10,956 nt of DNA from Bacillota bacterium. Its GTDB lineage: Bacteria > Vulcanimicrobiota > JAMDEM01. The notes under the pieces are model-generated. The model did no database searches. It saw only the letters and a program-made list of their open reading frames with translations, and was not told the DNA's origin. The DNA is taken from NCBI GenBank assembly GCA_023486985.1, contig JAMDEM010000160.1, positions 1 through 10,956 on the forward strand, read 5' to 3'. Every line of letters starts with the position of its first letter. Position 1 is the stretch's first letter. A program made the translations under genes and the position numbers. Shown here piece by piece: positions 6,870-10,956 of this stretch.

Positions 6870-9032
6870 TTGGCTAAGAAGAGAGGCAGCTTAAAAACCG
6901 AAAAAAAGAAAGGCGCGACGGCAGTTATTGATGTAGTGCCGGAGGTGCGTTCCCAGGCAGAGGAGATAAAAGAAGAGCCGGAAGCTCCGGTATCCCCGCC
7001 GGAAAAAGCGGCGGCAAAGGTAACTGCCCCGGTGAAAGAAAAAGCCCGTCTCCCGAAAGAGACGGAGGAAAAGGTCGTGAAAGTTTCACCTGAGCGGCTT
7101 GAGAAAATTGAAAGCGACCTCAGCATGCTTGCCGGAAAGTCTGAGCTTGCCGTAAACCAGATAAGTTCACTCCTTTCCCAGAATCAGGAATCTGCATCAA
7201 AAGTTGAAAAACTTTCCAAAGAATTATTTGCCTTTAAAAAAGAAGAAGAAAAAGTCGGCGACCGTCTCGACAAACTTGAAAAGCTTAAAGATGAAATCGG
7301 CGGAAAAGTTTCCGCTGAAATAAAAAAGGTGGAATCATTCTCCGCCAATCTTGAAAAAAATCTCAAAGATGACCTTTCTTCGCGTATTCATGATGTTCTA
7401 AAGAAGTACGAAGGAAATCTGGAAAAAATTTCCAGTCAGTCAAAGACAATCACCGAGAAGCTTGAACCCTTATTAAGGGAGTCCAAAAATATCGGCAACA
7501 AGATTATGGTGCTGGAAAAGGAAGTAAGCAACCTTTATCAGATACAGGAAAGCGCTGACCGGCGCACCGCCCTTTTAATTGAGGAAGCCGAGCGCAAGAT
7601 TGAAACAGTTGCCAATGAGGCGGCTCAGGTTTTCAGCAAAGTCGAAGAGGTTTTGAACAGCGCCAGCGGCGCAATAGCCAAAACAGGGGAAGCTCACGAC
7701 AAAGTTGATGAAATAAACAGAAGAATCAATGAAACGTCAGAGAACTTTGAAAAACTTACCATCAAAATTCATGAAGCAGTTTTGCAGTCGGAAATGAATC
7801 ATGACAGGATTAACCTGACTCTCCGCCTTGTTGACGAGGTGGAAGAGAAGGTGCAGAAGCTTATTGCGCCTGTTGACGAAGCTCTTGCCGAAGATATTGA
7901 TGCAATTCCGGAAACAAGTGAGCTGGGCTATGATCTCAACGACCTTTTGCAGGTAATGGTCAAGCATCAGGCTTCTGACCTGCATCTTAAGGTCGGCGCT
8001 CCTCCCACCGTGCGTCTTGAAGGGGAACTTATCCCAATTGGCAATCAGTCTCTTACAGAAAGAGACTGCAAGCGCCTTATCTTGTCCGCCCTTACCAAAC
8101 AGCTGAGAAGAAAACTTTTTGAAAAGAAGGAAGTTGATCTTGCTTATTCTTCCGGTGCGGGAAGATTCAGAATTAATGCTTTCCTTCAGAAGGGAACGGT
8201 AAGTGCAGCGTTCAGGCTTTTAAGGCTGAAGATGCCTACCATAGAAGAGCTTGGTCTGCCGCAGGTAGTCAAGAAGTTTGCCCAGCAGAATCACGGGCTT
8301 ATTCTGGTAACCGGTCCTGCGAGTTCGGGCAAAACCACAACTCTGGCTTCTATAATAGATTATATAAATAACCATAGAAAAGCACACATAATAACTATCG
8401 AAGATCCGATAGAATTTCTTCATGAAGACAAGTTGGGCATTGTCACTCAGCGTGAATTGGGCAATGACGTTTCTTCTTATACCGACGGCTTGAGACAGGC
8501 TTTGAGACAGGATCCCAATGTGATTTTCATTGGAGAAATGAGAGATGCTGAAACTATAATGACCGCGGTTATAGCGGCCGAAACAGGCCATCTGGTGCTT
8601 TCAACGATGCATACGCCCAATACGATTCAGGCGATTGACCGGATTGTAGATGTTTTTCCGGGCGAATACCAGAGGCAGTTCAGGCTTCTTCTTGCCAATA
8701 CTTTAAGAGGGGTAATTTCCCAGAGGCTTCTCCAGCGCGCCGATGAAACCGGCATGGTTCCGGCAGTGGAAGCTCTCGTGGTTACTCCCACTATTTCAAG
8801 CCTGATTCTGGAAGGCAAAACCAATGAAATATACCAGTACATGGTTCAGGGAGCAATCGAAGGGATGCAGACATTTACTACATCTCTTACGAAGCTTTAC
8901 GAGGCAGGCAAAATAACCAAGGAAGAAGCTCTTTATCATTCCGACCAGCCCACCGAGTTCAGGCTGGGAGTTGAAGGGCATAGCACAGGAGGTACAACCC
9001 TGCCCGAGGACTCCCTGATGAGCTGGCTGTAA
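6870..9032 (+). CDS. pilT: PilT-family type IV pilus ATPase with a long N-terminal coiled-coil extension, 720 aa
   Basis: Residues from about 354 to the end form a complete PilT-like secretion ATPase: the N-terminal ASDLHLKVGAPP segment, Walker A GPASSGKTT (482-490), Asp box IITIEDPIEFLH (507-518), Walker B VIFIGEMRDAETI (551-563) and His box GHLVLSTMHTPNT (573-585). PilT hexamers power retraction of type IV pili at the inner membrane. PilT is normally about 350-370 residues; here about 350 extra residues precede it. That extension opens with a Lys/Glu/Ala/Pro-rich tract (about 1-70), then a long heptad-rich, probably coiled-coil region (about 75-340) without membrane segments. The PilT motif AIRNLIRE is here TISSLILE (641-648), so retraction activity is not certain. 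The TTG start has AAAGGGAG about 9 bases upstream. A terminator follows at 9094-9120. No other pilus gene is in view. Confidence 0.9.
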   Translation: MAKKRGSLKTEKKKGATAVIDVVPEVRSQAEEIKEEPEAPVSPPEKAAAKVTAPVKEKARLPKETEEKVVKVSPERLEKIESDLSMLAGKSELAVNQISSLLSQNQESASKVEKLSKELFAFKKEEEKVGDRLDKLEKLKDEIGGKVSAEIKKVESFSANLEKNLKDDLSSRIHDVLKKYEGNLEKISSQSKTITEKLEPLLRESKNIGNKIMVLEKEVSNLYQIQESADRRTALLIEEAERKIETVANEAAQVFSKVEEVLNSASGAIAKTGEAHDKVDEINRRINETSENFEKLTIKIHEAVLQSEMNHDRINLTLRLVDEVEEKVQKLIAPVDEALAEDIDAIPETSELGYDLNDLLQVMVKHQASDLHLKVGAPPTVRLEGELIPIGNQSLTERDCKRLILSALTKQLRRKLFEKKEVDLAYSSGAGRFRINAFLQKGTVSAAFRLLRLKMPTIEELGLPQVVKKFAQQNHGLILVTGPASSGKTTTLASIIDYINNHRKAHIITIEDPIEFLHEDKLGIVTQRELGNDVSSYTDGLRQALRQDPNVIFIGEMRDAETIMTAVIAAETGHLVLSTMHTPNTIQAIDRIVDVFPGEYQRQFRLLLANTLRGVISQRLLQRADETGMVPAVEALVVTPTISSLILEGKTNEIYQYMVQGAIEGMQTFTTSLTKLYEAGKITKEEALYHSDQPTEFRLGVEGHSTGGTTLPEDSLMSWL

Positions 9033-9059
9033 ATTTTTAGTTACGGTTAGTAACAAAAG

Positions 9060-9110
9060 CGGTCATTGCTGTCGTTATGTTATTGCGGGAAGCAAAGCGG
9101 CGAAGCAAGT
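9060..9110. repeat. Dispersed palindromic repeat, family B-like, between pilT and yggS
   Basis: It begins CGGTCATTGCTG and ends GCGGCGAAGCAAGT, the same end pattern as the copy at 3483. TTGCT (9066-9070) and TCG (9072-9074) pair with CGA and AGCAA (9101-9108), and AAAAGCGG (9055-9062) can pair with CCGCTTTT (9111-9118) outside it. Confidence 0.55.
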
Positions 9111-9120
9111 CCGCTTTTTT
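9094..9120 (+). terminator. Intrinsic terminator of pilT
   Basis: AAAGCGG (9094-9100) pairs with CCGCTTT (9111-9117) around a 10-base loop and leads into six T residues (9115-9120), 62 bases after the pilT stop. The upstream AAAAGCGG at 9055-9062 can pair with the same right arm as an alternative. It separates pilT from the yggS operon. Confidence 0.7.
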
Positions 9121-9143
9121 AATAGTTAAGCAAGGAGAATACT

Positions 9144-9863
9144 TTGAGCGAAATTGCAGGGAGAATAAAAATTATAAAAGAAAGAATTGCCGCCTCCGCC
9201 GTTCGCTCAGGCAGAAAACCCGGGGAAATATGTCTTGTTGCAGTCAGCAAGTCTTATGATGCATCAAAAATCAAAGAGGCGATAGATGCAGGCATAACTG
9301 ATATAGGTGAAAATTACCTCCAGGAGGCTCATCCAAAAATAACGGAAATCGGAAAAGCTGTGAGATGGCATTTTATCGGGCACCTCCAGAAGAATAAGGT
9401 CAATGCCGTCCTTGATAAATTTGATATTATTCAAAGCGTTGATTCTCTTTCTTTAGCTGAAAAAATTGATAAAAGAGCCGGTTTTACCGGAAAAAAAGCA
9501 AATCTTCTTCTTGAAGTAAATGCAGGGGTTGAAGAAACCAAAAGCGGTGCCCAACCCGGTGAAGTTTTAAAGATTCTGCAAGCATCCGCGGGTTTTAAAA
9601 ATATTCAATGGCTTGGCTTTATGATTATTCCTCCCTGGAGTCCCGATTCTGGGGATTCCAGGAAATATTTCAGGAATTTAAAGAAAATAGCCGGGGAGGC
9701 AGAAAAGGAAGGATTCCCTAATTTCAAGAATGAATATTTATCAATGGGAATGACTGAGGATTTTGAAGCAGCAATAGAAGAAGGCTCCACTATGGTAAGA
9801 ATCGGCAGGGGAATCTTCGGCTCCAGATATAAAAAGGCGGTGGCAGGTTATGAGTATGTTTGA
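9144..9863 (+). CDS. yggS: YggS/PLPBP-family pyridoxal phosphate homeostasis protein, 239 aa
   Basis: This is a single-domain, alanine-racemase-like TIM barrel that binds PLP and acts in vitamin B6 and amino/keto-acid homeostasis rather than as a known enzyme. Family motifs are in order: LVAVSK with the PLP-binding lysine K36, IGENYLQE, WHFIGHLQKNK, the NAGVEETKSG segment, and the C-terminal SMGMTEDFEAAIEEGST followed by VRIGRGIFG, which holds phosphate-binding residues. The length is normal. The TTG start at 9144 is preferred because AAGGAG (9132-9137) lies 6 bases upstream and MSEIAGRIKIIKERI matches the family's beginning. It opens an operon: its end overlaps sepF by 14 bases. The yggS-sepF-divIVA order is a known conserved neighbourhood in Firmicutes, Actinobacteria and relatives. 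Confidence 0.94.
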   Translation: MSEIAGRIKIIKERIAASAVRSGRKPGEICLVAVSKSYDASKIKEAIDAGITDIGENYLQEAHPKITEIGKAVRWHFIGHLQKNKVNAVLDKFDIIQSVDSLSLAEKIDKRAGFTGKKANLLLEVNAGVEETKSGAQPGEVLKILQASAGFKNIQWLGFMIIPPWSPDSGDSRKYFRNLKKIAGEAEKEGFPNFKNEYLSMGMTEDFEAAIEEGSTMVRIGRGIFGSRYKKAVAGYEYV

Positions 9864-10281
9864 GAAAATCAAGAAATTTTTGTCGTTGCAGGATATTGAC
9901 GAGGAAATGGAAGAAGAAAGCGGGGGGGAAGAATCTTCTGCTCAGCGCACCCAGCCCAAGCCCAGAGCAACCATTATCAGCCTGCCTTCAGCCAAAAAGC
10001 AGGAGATAATGATTCAGGAGCCTTTGAATTTTGCCGATGCCCAGGAAGTGGCTGACAATCTCAAAGTAAAGAAATCCATAATAATAAATTTAAGAAGAAC
10101 CGATAAGGATATGGCAAAAAGAATTGTGGATTTTTTAAGCGGCATCAGTTACGCACTGGACGGTCATATACAAAAGGTGTCGGAAAACATTTTTCTTTTC
10201 ACGCCGAGCAATATAGACATAAGCATTCCCCTGAAAAAGGAAATAGAGCTTGGGGAGGAACCTCTTTTCGGGAATAAATAA
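9850..10281 (+). CDS. sepF: Cell division protein SepF, 143 aa
   Basis: SepF polymerises into rings that bundle FtsZ protofilaments and anchors the Z-ring to the membrane. The N-terminus MSMFEKIKKFLSL fits the short amphipathic membrane-binding helix. An acidic and Gln/Pro-rich linker follows (about 14-55). The conserved SepF core runs from about residue 58: PLNFADAQEVADNLK, the SIIINLRR strand, then DMAKRIVDFLSGISYALDG and a strand ending IFLFTPSNIDIS. The glycine at 105 in DGHIQKV fits the conserved dimer-interface glycine. The gene starts inside yggS; ATG 9850 or the in-frame ATG 9856 could be used, and no strong ribosome site is present, so translational coupling is likely. Its TAA shares a base with the next ATG (TAATG). 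Confidence 0.95.
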   Translation: MSMFEKIKKFLSLQDIDEEMEEESGGEESSAQRTQPKPRATIISLPSAKKQEIMIQEPLNFADAQEVADNLKVKKSIIINLRRTDKDMAKRIVDFLSGISYALDGHIQKVSENIFLFTPSNIDISIPLKKEIELGEEPLFGNK

Positions 10282-10769
10282 TGGACGAAAAAACAAAACT
10301 CACGCCTGTTGACATTCAGCACAAGAAATTCGGTCATGCCTTCAGGGGTTACAGCGAGGAGGAGGTTGACGAGTTTCTTGACAACATTGTTTCCGATTTC
10401 GAGGAAGCACTCCAGAAGAACAAAGAACTTAAAGAGCAAATAGAGCTTTTAAAACAACAGGTTGAAAAATACAGCGACCTGGAAGACAGCATTCAAAATA
10501 CGCTGGTCATGGCGCAGAAGAATGCCGAACAGCTTCTAGAAACCAAAAAGAAGGAAGCCGGGCTTGTTATTAAGGAAGCGGAAGTTGCTTCAGAAAAAAT
10601 GCTGGGTGAGGCGCGGGAAAAGATTTTAAAAATTCACCAGGAAATTTCGGATTTAAAGCAGGAAAGAAACAGGTTCCTCCTTGATTACAAGACCCTCTTA
10701 AAAAGCCACCTTTCACACATAGAAGAATTAAAACTGGAAGAACTCTCCGATAATCACCCCCCCCAGTAA
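10281..10769 (+). CDS. divIVA: DivIVA-family polar/septal coiled-coil protein, 162 aa
   Basis: DivIVA binds negatively curved membrane at septa and poles and recruits partners for division-site placement, polar growth or chromosome anchoring. The N-terminal domain is clear: LTPVDIQHKKFGHAFRGYSE and then EEEVDEFLD, with F21 and R22 at the known membrane-inserting Phe-Arg position. The rest, about residues 35-152, is Lys/Glu-rich coiled coil with one probable break near residues 62-75. The length matches Firmicutes members. The start overlaps the sepF stop (TAATG), so translation is probably coupled. The final codons contain an eight-C run (10757-10764), so a one-base slip or error would change the terminus. 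It completes the yggS-sepF-divIVA unit; ileS often follows in Firmicutes, but no such gene begins within the window. Confidence 0.94.
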   Translation: MDEKTKLTPVDIQHKKFGHAFRGYSEEEVDEFLDNIVSDFEEALQKNKELKEQIELLKQQVEKYSDLEDSIQNTLVMAQKNAEQLLETKKKEAGLVIKEAEVASEKMLGEAREKILKIHQEISDLKQERNRFLLDYKTLLKSHLSHIEELKLEELSDNHPPQ

Positions 10770-10956
10770 TTTGCTGCAGTGCCCGTTCCTGAACGGTCCC
10801 ATTCATCGCGAAGTCGTGTATCTCTGAAAATGTCAACTATTTTTTAGGGATTCATTTTTTTTTCTCCTTCCTCTTTTAAAGTGACCTCTTAATTTGCCCT
10901 GTAAACAGCTTTTGAAGATCAGAATGATTTTATGGTATCCCCTCCGGCAACTATCT
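10770..10956. other. Non-coding tail after divIVA, no supported gene
   Basis: A weak inverted repeat CCGTT/AACGG lies about 20-30 bases after the divIVA stop, without a T-run. A nine-T run at 10855-10863 has no convincing stem before it. The rest shows no frame, RNA gene or T-box signature that I can support; the segment may be the leader of a gene beyond the right edge. Confidence 0.5.

Noticed and set aside
10838..10880. Strong Shine-Dalgarno-like purine tract followed by ATG on the minus strand
   Set aside because: The frame reads only Met-Asn-Pro before a stop, so no gene can be supported.
10770..10956. T-box leader expected before an ileS gene downstream of divIVA
   Set aside because: The conserved T-box antiterminator sequence was not found in this stretch.

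Overview
The window looks like chromosomal DNA from a bacterium of moderate-to-low GC content. It carries a Gram-positive/cyanobacterial-style division set (PLP-binding YggS-type protein, SepF, DivIVA) beside a type IV pilus PilT-family ATPase. It also holds several dispersed palindromic repeats and uses TTG starts. SepF and DivIVA argue against a typical proteobacterium, and PilT together with the repeats fits many uncultivated lineages. I cannot assign a phylum from this sequence alone.

Layout. Positions 1-1638 (minus) hold the N-terminal 546 residues of a STAND-type P-loop ATPase with TPR-like helical repeats; its C-terminus lies beyond the left edge. A 356-base AT-rich divergent intergenic region follows. 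On the plus strand come a small FmdB-type zinc ribbon protein (1995-2237), a tandem double-GNAT acetyltransferase (2362-3351), a secreted beta-propeller protein (3365-5110), histidine ammonia-lyase HutH (5235-6776), a PilT-type ATPase fused to a long N-terminal coiled coil (6870-9032), and a tightly packed yggS-sepF-divIVA operon (9144-10769). The last 187 bases show no supported gene.

Two kinds of short palindromic repeat run through the middle. Family A has the form CTCTCCC..GGGAGAGGG..GGGTGAGGG and occurs at 3445, 4275 and 5176. Family B begins GGTCATTG and often ends in GAAGCAA; it occurs at 3483 and 9060, with a perfect 18-bp hairpin at 5131 and a 14-bp palindrome at 3356 as possible relatives. 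Two A copies and one B copy lie in frame inside the propeller gene, the third A copy sits at the 5' end of hutH, and the B copy after pilT forms part of an intrinsic terminator.

How the genes relate. YggS-SepF-DivIVA form one translationally coupled unit: SepF links FtsZ to the membrane, DivIVA marks curved membrane or poles, and YggS handles PLP. PilT lies just upstream but is separated by a terminator, so it is probably transcribed separately. The FmdB, GNAT, propeller and HutH genes show no obvious shared pathway. I see no convincing new multi-gene system. The most unusual items are the coiled-coil-PilT fusion and the in-frame repeat insertions.
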